Source of the DNA: Paludibacteraceae bacterium
Lineage (GTDB): Bacteria; Bacteroidota; Bacteroidia; Bacteroidales; Paludibacteraceae
NCBI GenBank assembly: GCA_017625155.1
Contig: JAGALP010000009.1
Span: forward strand, 17,785 to 81,784
Direction of reading: 5' to 3'
Length of the DNA stretch: 64,000 nucleotides
Every line of letters starts with the position of its first letter. The first letter of the stretch is position 1. Made by a program: the position numbers and the translations under genes. The notes beneath the pieces were generated by a model. It did not search any database, was not told the origin of the DNA, and saw only the letters and a program-made list of their open reading frames with translations. Below are positions 52,123-60,672 of this stretch, in pieces.

Positions 52123-52162
52123 TTTATTTGCATAAATGCAAAAAAAGTTGTAACTTTGTGGG
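52123..52162 (+). promoter_or_regulatory. Promoter with duplicated 40-bp flank, copy 1
   Basis: TTTG (52127-52130) within the palindrome TTTGCATAAATGCAAA, 20 bp, TAACTTTG (52151-52158). The whole 40-bp block recurs at 54016-54055 with 4 mismatches. No ORF of note follows, so it may transcribe a small RNA. Confidence 0.6.
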
Positions 52163-52202
52163 TTGAAATAGCAAACAAAATAAAAATAAGTAAAATAAAA
52201 AA

Positions 52203-52288
52203 CTCTCGCCATTTGTGAGAGAAATCAATTGGACGAACAATTGTGGGACAACCAAAAAGCGTCAACCGGTGACAATTTGTCACCAGTT
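52203..52288. other. Hairpins and long palindrome after an orphan promoter
   Basis: CTCTC-gccatttgt-GAGAG (52203-52221), CAATT/AATTG (52226-52243) and the 17-bp palindrome GGTGACAA-t-TTGTCACC (52268-52284, extended by AAC/GTT outside). These are candidate RNA structures of an orphan transcript from the promoter at 52151, or protein-binding sites for the AAA gene. Confidence 0.45.
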
Positions 52289-52338
52289 CAAATTGCGTGC
52301 TGCGGACCTTAGGAAACTTGACGATAATCACAAAAAAT

Positions 52339-52413
52339 GCAAAATAAGACGGTTCTGGCAAAAGAAAATTGCAAAATAAGACGGTTTAACATGCGAAAAT
52401 TTGCAAAATAAGA
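52339..52413. repeat. Three direct repeats with 32-bp period
   Basis: GCAAAATAAGA begins at 52339, 52371 and 52403, exactly 32 bp apart (three helical turns). The first two copies continue as CGGTT. They end 8 bp before the -33 box of the AAA_14 ATPase promoter, so they look like iteron-type operators. Confidence 0.8.
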
Positions 52414-52420
52414 TATTTTA

Positions 52421-52452
52421 TTTGTATGTTTCATTTATTTTTTGTAACTTTG
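52421..52452 (+). promoter_or_regulatory. Promoter of the AAA_14/DUF4143 gene
   Basis: TTTG (52421-52424), 20 bp, TAACTTTG (52445-52452), 25 bp before the ATG. Confidence 0.68.
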
Positions 52453-52477
52453 TCGCGATTTTTAACACCATTCTATT

Positions 52478-53761
52478 ATGAGAAATTTAAAGACTATTCT
52501 AGAGGATCAGCGACAGGAAATCCTTAATACCGATTGCAATGCTTTGCTAAATCGACAAGAGGAGAAGAAAATAGACTTAGATAGCAAATTAGCACAAGTC
52601 GTAATAGGTGTGCGTCGTAGTGGTAAATCCATGCTCTGTCAAAAAGTATTAATGGAGAGCGGTGTTCGATTTGCTTATGTTAATTTTGACGATGAAAACT
52701 TAGCTGATATACAAGTAGCCGAATTGAATGATATAGTAGAGATGTTGTATCACATTTATGGCGACTACACTCATTTATTTATTGACGAAGTTCAGAATGC
52801 GCCTCGTTGGCCATTGTTTGTCAATCGCCTTTTGCGCCAGGGAATACACCTGATTTTAACTGGAAGTAATGCCAACCTCTTGAGCGATGAACTAATTACG
52901 CACCTTACTGGAAGATACAACGAGATACGCCTATTTCCTTTCTCGTTTGAAGAATATTGTCGTATCAACAATATTGATATAGTAGGGCAACACACTAAGG
53001 CTGTTGGTTTGCGTGGTCATGCACTCAATAAGTATCTCATGGAGGGTGGTTTCCCAGAAACTATGGATGGTGCAATTGATAAAACTGCATATACAAAAGC
53101 GTTGCTTGATACGGTTATTAAGAAGGATATATGCAAACGCTATAAAGTACGTTATCCTGCATCATTACGACAAGTGGCAGATACTGTAATCGATAATTTT
53201 TGCCAAGAAATCAACTTTGAGAATATCCGCGAAACATATGCTATTCGTTCGGTACAAACGGTCAAGAATTATGTGTCATACCTCAATACTGCCTACCTTG
53301 CACGTATTCTTCATAAGTATTCTTTTAAGAGCGTAGAGCGACAAAGCAATCTTAAATCCTACATTATTGATAATGCTTTTCTAAGCAATAGAGACAATTC
53401 TTTGCAGACCGATAATCTAGGCTGGCGTCTTGAGAATATCATTGCAATTGAGTTGCTGCGCCGTCAGAAATATGCGGATGAACAACTATATTTTCTACGA
53501 GAAAGTAATCGCTTTGCTGTTGACTTTGTACGTACACAAGCTTCCAAGGTACAGGAATTGATACAAGTGACATACGACTTTAGTAACCCTTCTACCAAAC
53601 TCTTCAATCGAGAAGTGGGCGGACTGATAAAAGCGTCAAACAAGACACATTGCGACAACTTAACACTAATTGTAATGTATGGAGAAACTGGCATAATTGA
53701 GCACGAAGGCAAGAAGGTTCATATTGTGAGTGCAGCAGAATGGTTGGTTAGTGCACTTTAA
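52478..53761 (+). CDS. AAA_14 / DUF4143 ATPase
   Basis: A 427-residue ATP-binding protein of the AAA_14-DUF4143 type. Walker A GVRRSGKS lies near residues 44-51 and Walker B THLFIDEVQ near 97, with the sensor ILTGSNANLL following. The C-terminal DUF4143 part contains the PD-(D/E)XK-like fold region (NRFAVDFVRT, LIQVTYDF). These genes are abundant in Bacteroidales, may act in DNA-related or toxin-like regulation, and their function is not settled. It stands alone, behind three 32-bp-spaced repeats. Confidence 0.8.
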   Translation: MRNLKTILEDQRQEILNTDCNALLNRQEEKKIDLDSKLAQVVIGVRRSGKSMLCQKVLMESGVRFAYVNFDDENLADIQVAELNDIVEMLYHIYGDYTHLFIDEVQNAPRWPLFVNRLLRQGIHLILTGSNANLLSDELITHLTGRYNEIRLFPFSFEEYCRINNIDIVGQHTKAVGLRGHALNKYLMEGGFPETMDGAIDKTAYTKALLDTVIKKDICKRYKVRYPASLRQVADTVIDNFCQEINFENIRETYAIRSVQTVKNYVSYLNTAYLARILHKYSFKSVERQSNLKSYIIDNAFLSNRDNSLQTDNLGWRLENIIAIELLRRQKYADEQLYFLRESNRFAVDFVRTQASKVQELIQVTYDFSNPSTKLFNREVGGLIKASNKTHCDNLTLIVMYGETGIIEHEGKKVHIVSAAEWLVSAL

Positions 53762-54015
53762 ACCTTAAACATTAGACACCCTACACTTTAAACATTAGAC
53801 ATTAAACAACTGCGGCTCCGCCGCCACACCCTACACCCTACACTCTAATGTTCAATTCTTCAAATTATTTCCAAACATTTTCCAATCGCTGATCGGATAA
53901 TCTAAATTACTATCAAAGAGATTGAGCAACAAAAAGCCATATATATGCTTCAGCAGGGCGAATGACTTTCTGACTTCGATAAAGAGAAAACAAAACTACA
54001 AGAGAAATAACCAAT
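53762..54015. other. Gap with direct repeats and a decayed frame
   Basis: AAACATTAGACA and ACACCCTACA words are repeated near 53767-53850, and a GCGG-ct-CCGC mini-hairpin occurs. A frame reading EIEQQKAIYMLQQGE-stop-LSDFDKEKTKLQEK (53918-54010) looks like a gene remnant, too short to assign. Confidence 0.35.
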
Positions 54016-54055
54016 TTTATTTGCATAAATGCAAAAATTGTTGTAATTTTGCGGG
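54016..54055 (+). promoter_or_regulatory. Promoter with duplicated 40-bp flank, copy 2
   Basis: TTTG (54020-54023), 20 bp, TAATTTTG (54044-54051). It matches 52123-52162 in 36 of 40 bases and precedes the structured RNA. Confidence 0.65.
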
Positions 54056-54090
54056 CTAAATATAGAATTTAACTGAAATATAAACATAAC

Positions 54091-54245
54091 ACATAGCGCA
54101 ATTGGCATATACAGTCTAGGAGCAGATCGGGAAAATCTAACATGACAGAGAGGTATATGTCCCTGCTATCCGTGTCTCGAACATGGGTAAGCGGGGTATT
54201 GTCATGAGGTTTCCCGACCTTGCTCCTTATCTCGCTTGCCTATGT
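54091..54245 (+). ncRNA. Long structured RNA, 6S-like candidate
   Basis: The sequence folds into one long rod. ACATAGcGCAA (54091-54101) pairs with TTGCCTATGT (54236-54245). After a large asymmetric internal loop, GGAGCA (54119) pairs with TGCTCC (54221), TCGGGAAA (54127-54134) with TTTCCCGA (54210-54217), CATGACA (54141-54147) with TGTCATG (54200-54206), and CCCTGCT (54161) with AGCGGGG. A promoter lies about 40 bp upstream and a strong terminator follows. A rod with a large open bubble is typical of 6S RNA, which binds RNA polymerase; a leader for the downstream restriction operon is the alternative. I see no coding frame in it. Confidence 0.6.
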
Positions 54246-54257
54246 TCTTTTTACTAA

Positions 54258-54294
54258 GCAGACCGGATAGAAGTATCTGGTCTGCGTTTGTTTT
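54258..54294 (+). terminator. Strong terminator before the restriction operon
   Basis: GCAGACCGGATA-gaag-TATCTGGTCTGC (54258-54269, 54274-54285, one G-T pair) is followed by GTTTGTTTT. It ends the structured RNA; the methyltransferase ATG is 25 bp beyond it, so that operon needs read-through or its own weak promoter. Confidence 0.8.
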
Positions 54295-54318
54295 GTGTGG
54301 GAATGATAAAATATCATC

Positions 54319-55383
54319 ATGAAAAGCAGAATAGGAATAGACATATTTTCTGGTGCAGGAGGTCTTAGCTTAGGAGCTGAGATGGCTGGTATAACTGTTC
54401 GATATGGAGTTGAAATTAATAAATACGCAGCTGCTTCATTTGCATATAACCACAAAAACGCAACTGTTTTAACTGGAGATATTACACAAATTAAGACCTC
54501 CGAATTAAAATTGAACGAAGATGTTTTTGTTATAATGGGAGGTCCTCCATGTCAAGGCTTTTCTATGTCAAATACAATGAGTCGAAACATGGATAATGAG
54601 AAAAACTTCTTGTATTTAGAGTTTGTGAGATTTGTTCGGGAACTTCAACCGAAATGGTTTGTATTGGAAAATGTTTGGGGACTAACCAAAATGAATGATG
54701 GACAAATTCTTGAAACAATTCAGGAAAACTTCATTGCTCTTGGTTATAATGTAAAAGCAAAGATTTTATGGGCAAATGAATATGGCGTTCCTCAAAAGAG
54801 ATACCGTTGTTTTATAATTGGCAATAGAGATGGGATAAATTTTGAATTTCCCCAATCACGAGGTACACATGTTACAGTAGAGGAGGCTTTTGCAGATCTC
54901 CCTCCTTTAGTGAATGGTCAGATGTTGGTAGAAGCAGATTATACTATTGAATATGACAATGCATCAGAGTATGCGAAGCTGATGCGACGCAATTCACAAA
55001 AAGCAATGCAAAATTTTGTAACCCTCAATAATGAGCTAGTTATTCAAAGATATCATCATATTCCGCAAGGGGGGAATTGGCGTGATATACCAGATTATTT
55101 AATGACAAATTATGCAGATAAAAGTCGTTGTCATAGTGGCATTTATAAGAGACTTAAAGCCGATGCTCCTTCAGTTGTAATTTCTAATTATAGAAAAAGT
55201 ATGCTCATCCATCCAACACAGGATAGAGGTCTTTCTGTACGCGAGGCAGCTCGTCTACAAAGTTTCCCTGATGATTTTATCTTTCAAGGACCACATATGT
55301 CTATACAACAACAGATAGGAAACGCTGTCCCACCATTATTAAGCAAAGCTGTGTTTGATCAAATACTTAGTTACTATGAGTAA
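54319..55383 (+). CDS. C5 cytosine DNA methyltransferase
   Basis: A 354-residue DNA (cytosine-5) methyltransferase. Motif I DIFSGAGGLSLG (residues 8-19), motif IV GGPPCQGFS with catalytic Cys78, motif VI ENV, motif VIII QKRYR, and motifs IX/X RLQSFPDDFIFQG and QQIGNAVPP are all present. It would protect host DNA at the recognition sequence of the system and may help define self for the downstream genes. The target-recognition region between VIII and IX is short. Its stop overlaps the next start by 8 bp. Confidence 0.94.
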   Translation: MKSRIGIDIFSGAGGLSLGAEMAGITVRYGVEINKYAAASFAYNHKNATVLTGDITQIKTSELKLNEDVFVIMGGPPCQGFSMSNTMSRNMDNEKNFLYLEFVRFVRELQPKWFVLENVWGLTKMNDGQILETIQENFIALGYNVKAKILWANEYGVPQKRYRCFIIGNRDGINFEFPQSRGTHVTVEEAFADLPPLVNGQMLVEADYTIEYDNASEYAKLMRRNSQKAMQNFVTLNNELVIQRYHHIPQGGNWRDIPDYLMTNYADKSRCHSGIYKRLKADAPSVVISNYRKSMLIHPTQDRGLSVREAARLQSFPDDFIFQGPHMSIQQQIGNAVPPLLSKAVFDQILSYYE

Positions 55384-56878
55384 GGAAAAAGATAATATTC
55401 CTCAAGCGGATAAGCTAATGGGTTCTATGCGGCACATGGGCTATTCTTTTGAATCGGCTGTAGCTGATGTTATTGATAATAGTATAAGTGCTGCGTGTAA
55501 AAATGTGTATTTATTATTCCCTACTGACCGTTTAGCATCCCTAACCATGGGCATTCTAGATGATGGATATGGAATGTCTAATGATGCTTTATATGCAGCT
55601 ATGCGTTATGGTTGTACTTCGTCAGAAGATGAAAGAGCAGATGATGATTTAGGGCGTTTCGGCTTGGGTATGAAATCAGCATCCTTGTCACAATGTCGCG
55701 TATTGACCGTAGTTAGTAAGTTTAATGGAAAATATAGTGCATATACATGGGATTATAACATCATTCTAAAAAGGAAGAAATGGGTAGTGTTAGAGTTGAC
55801 TCAATTGGAAATAGATACACTTCCGTATGTGGAACGATTAAAAGAGCAAGATCGAGGAACTTTAGTGTTATGGTCAGATTTTGATGTATTGCACAAATCA
55901 AGCGATGGACAAGTGTACGATACACTTCTTGATTTGCGAAAGTCTTTAGAAACATATTTGTCGCTCATATTCCATCGATATATGAGCATGAAAAATAAAT
56001 CGGTTTCAATATATATCAATAATCTAAAACTAAAACCATCTGATCCATTCCTTGAAGAGCATCCCAAGACTACTATAAAGCCAGAACGTTCAATCGCACT
56101 CAAAGATAGTAATGGTCAAGAGAGATTAATCCGTGTCAAGACGTTTGTCTTACCATTTATATCAGATTTGTCGGATAAAGATCAACGATTATTAGGTGGA
56201 ATAGAGAATTTACGGCAGAAACAAGGTTTTTATGTGTATCGTAACCATCGACTGATAATTTGGGGTACATGGTTCGGTATGAAACCTCGTGCGGAATTAA
56301 CTAAGAATGCGCGAATTCGTGTCGATATACCGAACTCATTGGATGATATATGGGAAATCGATGTTAAGAAGCAAAATGCATCAATACCAAAGCGTATTCA
56401 GAACCAATTACGTCAAACTGTTTTTGATGCTCTAGAGATTTCAGTACGTCAACAAACTCATAGGGGGCGTAGAGAATCTGTTAATGATAATATTGAGTAT
56501 ATCTGGGAACGCATGAGAGGGCGTAATGATCATTTTTATTACCAGATAAATCGCTCAGGAAATTTTTATCAAATGATTCGAAATAAGATGACAGATGAAG
56601 ATGCTTCCTATTTTGATATGTTTATCAAGGAAGTAGAGCGTAACTTCCCTATTCAACAAATGTATGTTGATAAATCAAACGAATGTATTGATATAGTAGA
56701 ATCTGAGGATAGATTAGGTGAACTTTATGAGTTAGGAATAACTATGGTTTCCAACCTTTCTAAGTTACTCTGTAAATCACATAAGGAAATAATCCAAATT
56801 GTGATGTCTATGGAACAATTTTCGGTACTACCAGAATTAGAAAAGAAATTAACTAAATACTTTGAAAATGAACATTAG
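55376..56878 (+). CDS. MORC/MutL-like GHKL ATPase
   Basis: A 500-residue GHKL ATPase. The N box ESAVADVIDNSI (Glu26, Asp31, Asn35), G1 box LDDGYGMS (61-68) and G2 box LGRFGLGMKSAS (92-103) form the ATP site. A transducer-like middle and C-terminal part follows. MutL/MORC-type ATPases in bacterial restriction systems are thought to clamp DNA and drive looping or loading of nucleases. I start at 55376 (MSKEKD), where the frame overlaps the methyltransferase stop by 8 bp; the extension to 55355 is not needed. It overlaps the Z1 gene by 11 bp. Confidence 0.85.
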   Translation: MSKEKDNIPQADKLMGSMRHMGYSFESAVADVIDNSISAACKNVYLLFPTDRLASLTMGILDDGYGMSNDALYAAMRYGCTSSEDERADDDLGRFGLGMKSASLSQCRVLTVVSKFNGKYSAYTWDYNIILKRKKWVVLELTQLEIDTLPYVERLKEQDRGTLVLWSDFDVLHKSSDGQVYDTLLDLRKSLETYLSLIFHRYMSMKNKSVSIYINNLKLKPSDPFLEEHPKTTIKPERSIALKDSNGQERLIRVKTFVLPFISDLSDKDQRLLGGIENLRQKQGFYVYRNHRLIIWGTWFGMKPRAELTKNARIRVDIPNSLDDIWEIDVKKQNASIPKRIQNQLRQTVFDALEISVRQQTHRGRRESVNDNIEYIWERMRGRNDHFYYQINRSGNFYQMIRNKMTDEDASYFDMFIKEVERNFPIQQMYVDKSNECIDIVESEDRLGELYELGITMVSNLSKLLCKSHKEIIQIVMSMEQFSVLPELEKKLTKYFENEH

Positions 56879-59753
56879 TCCAAAAGAATATAGTTCGCTA
56901 CTTTCTGTAATATCTACATTGATTAGCTTAGATAAAGCGCGAGGTATTGAGATAACATTCGATAAAATACCTAGCTATATCTATGGAGCTTGTGCGATTT
57001 CTAAGATTGAGTTAGATGACGAAGCATATCGTTGTTTAGAGAATGATATTGAGTATGAACATAAGATAAGACATACAGAAGCAGGTGTTATTCTGAACGA
57101 TTATGAGGAAATAGAAGAGTGGTACAGGAATGACGAGATAGCAAAACCATATTTTTGGGAGCGATATAGGCGATATTTAATAGAGAAGTCCAGTATTGAT
57201 ATCACTAGCATTAACTTGTTAGATGAAGTTACATTACCAAATATAATGAATTATTTGGGTAATCCAAACGAGCTATTAACAGCTCCTCGTCTAAAAAGAG
57301 GATTGATAATTGGTGATGTACAATCTGGAAAAACAGCAACATATTCAGGATTAATATGCAAGGCTGCTGATGCAGGATACAAAGTTGTCATTCTGCTGGC
57401 AGGTATAACGGAAAATTTGCGCCAACAAACACAGCAACGTATAGATGAAGGAGTGGTAGGCTTATCATGGAGAGTTATAAACAATACTAGAGTTCGCATA
57501 CCAGTTGGTGTCGGTTTGGATGGAAAAAATATAAAAGCAACATCTATGACATCTATAGAGTCTGATTTTGTGGGTGATTGTGACAAGATAGCAACGACTA
57601 TTGATCAACATAATTCGCTTGTTTTGTTTGTAATAAAGAAGAATGTTTCGGTTCTTCAAAAGTTATATGACTGGTTGAAGGACCAAAATGTAGATGCGCT
57701 ACAAGGATGCATAGATCAGCCCATGTTGTTGATAGATGATGAGGCGGATAATGCTTCTGTTAATACTAAAAGAGACCAAACAGACCCTACGAAAACGAAT
57801 AAGCTAATACGTCAAATATGTAATCTATTTAAAAATGCTACATATGTGGGATTTACTGCCACACCATTTGCAAACGTATTTATTGATCCTGATTCTGCGG
57901 ATGCTATGGGAAAAGCTGATTTATTCCCAGAACATTTTATCTATTCGCTTCCAACTCCTTCTAATTATGTAGGAGCGAAACGTATCTTTGACCCATCAGG
58001 GGATCGATATGGTAACTTGCGTTTTATTCCTGATATAGAAGAGCCAGATTATACTTCTGATGAATTTAGAGAGACAGAAGAGTATAATTTAGAAACCCTT
58101 AATAGTGGTCCCTTCTACTATAAACATAAAAAAACGTGGCATGGTATATTGCCTGATTCTTTGAGAGAATCGATGATATGTTACTTCATTGCAAATGTAA
58201 TTCGAGATTTGCGAGGTGACCGAAACACTCCTCGTAGTATGCTCATTAATATGTCTCGTTTTGTTAAAGTGCAACGTTATATTCGGGATGAGGTAGAATC
58301 AATTTTTAATAGTATATTTAATGCGATTCGTTTTGATTTTCATGATATCCGAGAAAGGAATATCCAAAATGCTTTATACAAGGAGTTTGAATATATTTGG
58401 CATAAGCATTTTGCAAATGTAGAAGATATCTCATTTAATAGAGTGATTGATAAGCAGAATTTAATTTCTGCGATAGAACATATACAAGTGGTGGTTGTCA
58501 ATGGTTCTAAAAATAGTGGTAAATTAGATTATAAAACGAATAAGTCCCTTCGAGTCATTGCAGTGGGTGGATTAGCATTGTCTCGTGGTCTTACACTCGA
58601 AGGTTTGATAGTTAGCTATTTTTATCGAAATACTTCTACTTTTGACGTCTTGATGCAAATGGGACGTTGGTTTGGGTATCGTAGAGGCTATGAAGATGTT
58701 TTTCAAATATGGACTAGCCGTGAAAGTGCTTATTGGTATGCAGAGATATCAGCAGCAACTGAGGAACTTAAAGATGATATTCATAAGATGTTTGAACAGA
58801 AGCTTACTCCTAAAGACTTTGGACTTAAAGTGCGTGATTATTGTGCAGAACTTCAAATTACAGCTGCTAATAAAATGCGTTCGTCATATAATCTGACGGT
58901 ACAAACAAGTTTTTACGGAAACATCTATGATACTCCATATACAAGCTTAAGTATAAAGCAAAATACGCAAAACTGGGAACAAACGCGTGACTTAGTTGCT
59001 GTATTAAAACAAGGTGGTTATCCATATCTGTATGCACAAGATATAGATAATACTCGCCGAAATAATTATGAGGGAAAATCTCGAGTGTTCACGAATGTTC
59101 CTAAAGATGTTGTTGTAAATTATCTTCAAAACATACAGTGTTCTTTAGCGAACATCAATTTCAATATACCAAATATTATAGAATTCTTACAGGATTCAGA
59201 AACCGAGGGAATGGATATGTGGGATATTGTATTTGAAGGAGGTAGTAGTGAAGAGAATTATGATGTCCCTGGGTTAGAAGATATCAAATGTGTAGATCGT
59301 GCCATTTGCGCTTCTATGTCAAGACGAGTTATACAAGTCAGTTCACGTCGTCGTTTGCTGGGTTTGAGGGAAGGTAAGTTCGCATTAACTAAAGAAGAAA
59401 TAATACAAGCTGAACGTGCTTGTCGATTACGTTGGATTAATGAAGAACATCTATCAGAACGAGAAGCAAATAATCGTGAAATTCCGCTAAGAGCATATTT
59501 TGAGCATTTACCTAAACGAAAACCACTCCTCATCATTATGTTGGTACACCCAAAAGATGCAACAGACCCATATAGTGAAGAGAAGTTTTTAAAGAAATTT
59601 AGAGAAGAATTAGGTAATGATAAAATTGTTACATTTGCAATAGGTTTTCCTGGCGTAAAAGCTATGGAGCAAGCTAAGAAGTTTAAGGTAAATAAAACAT
59701 ATTATCAACAACATTTAATAGACGAAGCGGAGGGCGAAGAAGATGAAGAATAG
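56868..59753 (+). CDS. Z1-domain superfamily II helicase/ATPase
   Basis: A 961-residue Z1 family protein. Walker A GDVQSGKT is at residues 149-156, the DEAD-like LLIDDEAD near 290-297, motif III GFTATPFANVF near 327, and motif VI QMGRWFGYR near 595. These mark a superfamily II DNA translocase. Z1 proteins occur mostly in defence operons with a GHKL ATPase, a nuclease and a methyltransferase. I use the ATG at 56868; a TTG two codons upstream is also in frame. It overlaps the nuclease gene by 11 bp. Confidence 0.9.
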   Translation: MNISPKEYSSLLSVISTLISLDKARGIEITFDKIPSYIYGACAISKIELDDEAYRCLENDIEYEHKIRHTEAGVILNDYEEIEEWYRNDEIAKPYFWERYRRYLIEKSSIDITSINLLDEVTLPNIMNYLGNPNELLTAPRLKRGLIIGDVQSGKTATYSGLICKAADAGYKVVILLAGITENLRQQTQQRIDEGVVGLSWRVINNTRVRIPVGVGLDGKNIKATSMTSIESDFVGDCDKIATTIDQHNSLVLFVIKKNVSVLQKLYDWLKDQNVDALQGCIDQPMLLIDDEADNASVNTKRDQTDPTKTNKLIRQICNLFKNATYVGFTATPFANVFIDPDSADAMGKADLFPEHFIYSLPTPSNYVGAKRIFDPSGDRYGNLRFIPDIEEPDYTSDEFRETEEYNLETLNSGPFYYKHKKTWHGILPDSLRESMICYFIANVIRDLRGDRNTPRSMLINMSRFVKVQRYIRDEVESIFNSIFNAIRFDFHDIRERNIQNALYKEFEYIWHKHFANVEDISFNRVIDKQNLISAIEHIQVVVVNGSKNSGKLDYKTNKSLRVIAVGGLALSRGLTLEGLIVSYFYRNTSTFDVLMQMGRWFGYRRGYEDVFQIWTSRESAYWYAEISAATEELKDDIHKMFEQKLTPKDFGLKVRDYCAELQITAANKMRSSYNLTVQTSFYGNIYDTPYTSLSIKQNTQNWEQTRDLVAVLKQGGYPYLYAQDIDNTRRNNYEGKSRVFTNVPKDVVVNYLQNIQCSLANINFNIPNIIEFLQDSETEGMDMWDIVFEGGSSEENYDVPGLEDIKCVDRAICASMSRRVIQVSSRRRLLGLREGKFALTKEEIIQAERACRLRWINEEHLSEREANNREIPLRAYFEHLPKRKPLLIIMLVHPKDATDPYSEEKFLKKFREELGNDKIVTFAIGFPGVKAMEQAKKFKVNKTYYQQHLIDEAEGEEDEE

Positions 59754-60660
59754 TATTTACAATAAATTTACGCAAGGGTTTGAATGTGGGTATTTTATTC
59801 GCATCGGGGAAAATCGCGATATAAATCTATATATCGGTAAAGATGAGAATGCTCATTATTCTATTGATTTTAGAGGTAATTATCATCCTGCAAAAATTGT
59901 GGGTTCAAAGGTTATTGAAGTTTCACAATTCATGCTTGATGATATTCAATTTTTGCGTTTTTCATTATTAAATTCAGAACTATTGGAATGTTTTAGTCTC
60001 TTTTGTTGTGACTTAATTAATTCAACGAAAGGAGTAGTGGATGATGAAACAGCTTATAAGCAATTACAGACGCGCTATTTATCATGGAAAAGAATGTTTA
60101 AGCCTAATAGAGGACTTCTTTCTGAGACAGAAATAATGGGGCTTATAGGTGAGCTACTTTATATGAGAGATAATATGATTCCTACATTTGGAGTTGATGC
60201 GGCATTGGAATCTTGGACTGGCCCTGAGCATACTCATAAGGATTACTCTATGAATAATTGTTGGTATGAAATAAAAACGATAAGTAGCGGTAAAGAGTCT
60301 GTTCGAATCTCTTCCTTGGAACAACTTGATAGTGACATAGAAGGTGCTTTAATAGTTTATTCATTAGAACGAATGAGCCCTTCATTTAATGGAATTAAAT
60401 TAAATGCCCTTATAGGAGAAATTATAGAATTAATCCCAATAGCTATCCAAAGAGATTTGTTCTTAGCAAAGTTAGAATTATATGGATATGATTTTTCTCC
60501 TGAATATGATAATTTTGTCTTTGCGGTGACTGCTTGTGTGTTATACAAGGTTATTGAAGGTTTCCCTCGCTTAGTGCGCCGCGATATTCCTGCTTCTGTT
60601 AGCCGTATACAATACGAAATTATTTTATCCGAAATAGAAATCTATAAAACTGAATTATAA
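59743..60660 (+). CDS. PD-(D/E)XK nuclease (DUF4420-like)
   Basis: A 305-residue protein of the PD-(D/E)XK motif family associated with Z1 systems. The predicted active site is formed by Glu in GLIGELLYM (about residue 137), Asp in HKDYS (about 167) and the E-x-K of WYEIKT (about 176-178), in the right order for a restriction endonuclease fold. It probably cuts DNA that lacks the cytosine mark. It is coupled to the helicase by an 11-bp overlap and lies 12 bp before the AIPR gene. Confidence 0.82.
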   Translation: MKNSIYNKFTQGFECGYFIRIGENRDINLYIGKDENAHYSIDFRGNYHPAKIVGSKVIEVSQFMLDDIQFLRFSLLNSELLECFSLFCCDLINSTKGVVDDETAYKQLQTRYLSWKRMFKPNRGLLSETEIMGLIGELLYMRDNMIPTFGVDAALESWTGPEHTHKDYSMNNCWYEIKTISSGKESVRISSLEQLDSDIEGALIVYSLERMSPSFNGIKLNALIGEIIELIPIAIQRDLFLAKLELYGYDFSPEYDNFVFAVTACVLYKVIEGFPRLVRRDIPASVSRIQYEIILSEIEIYKTEL

Positions 60661-60672
60661 GAAAGCTAAACC

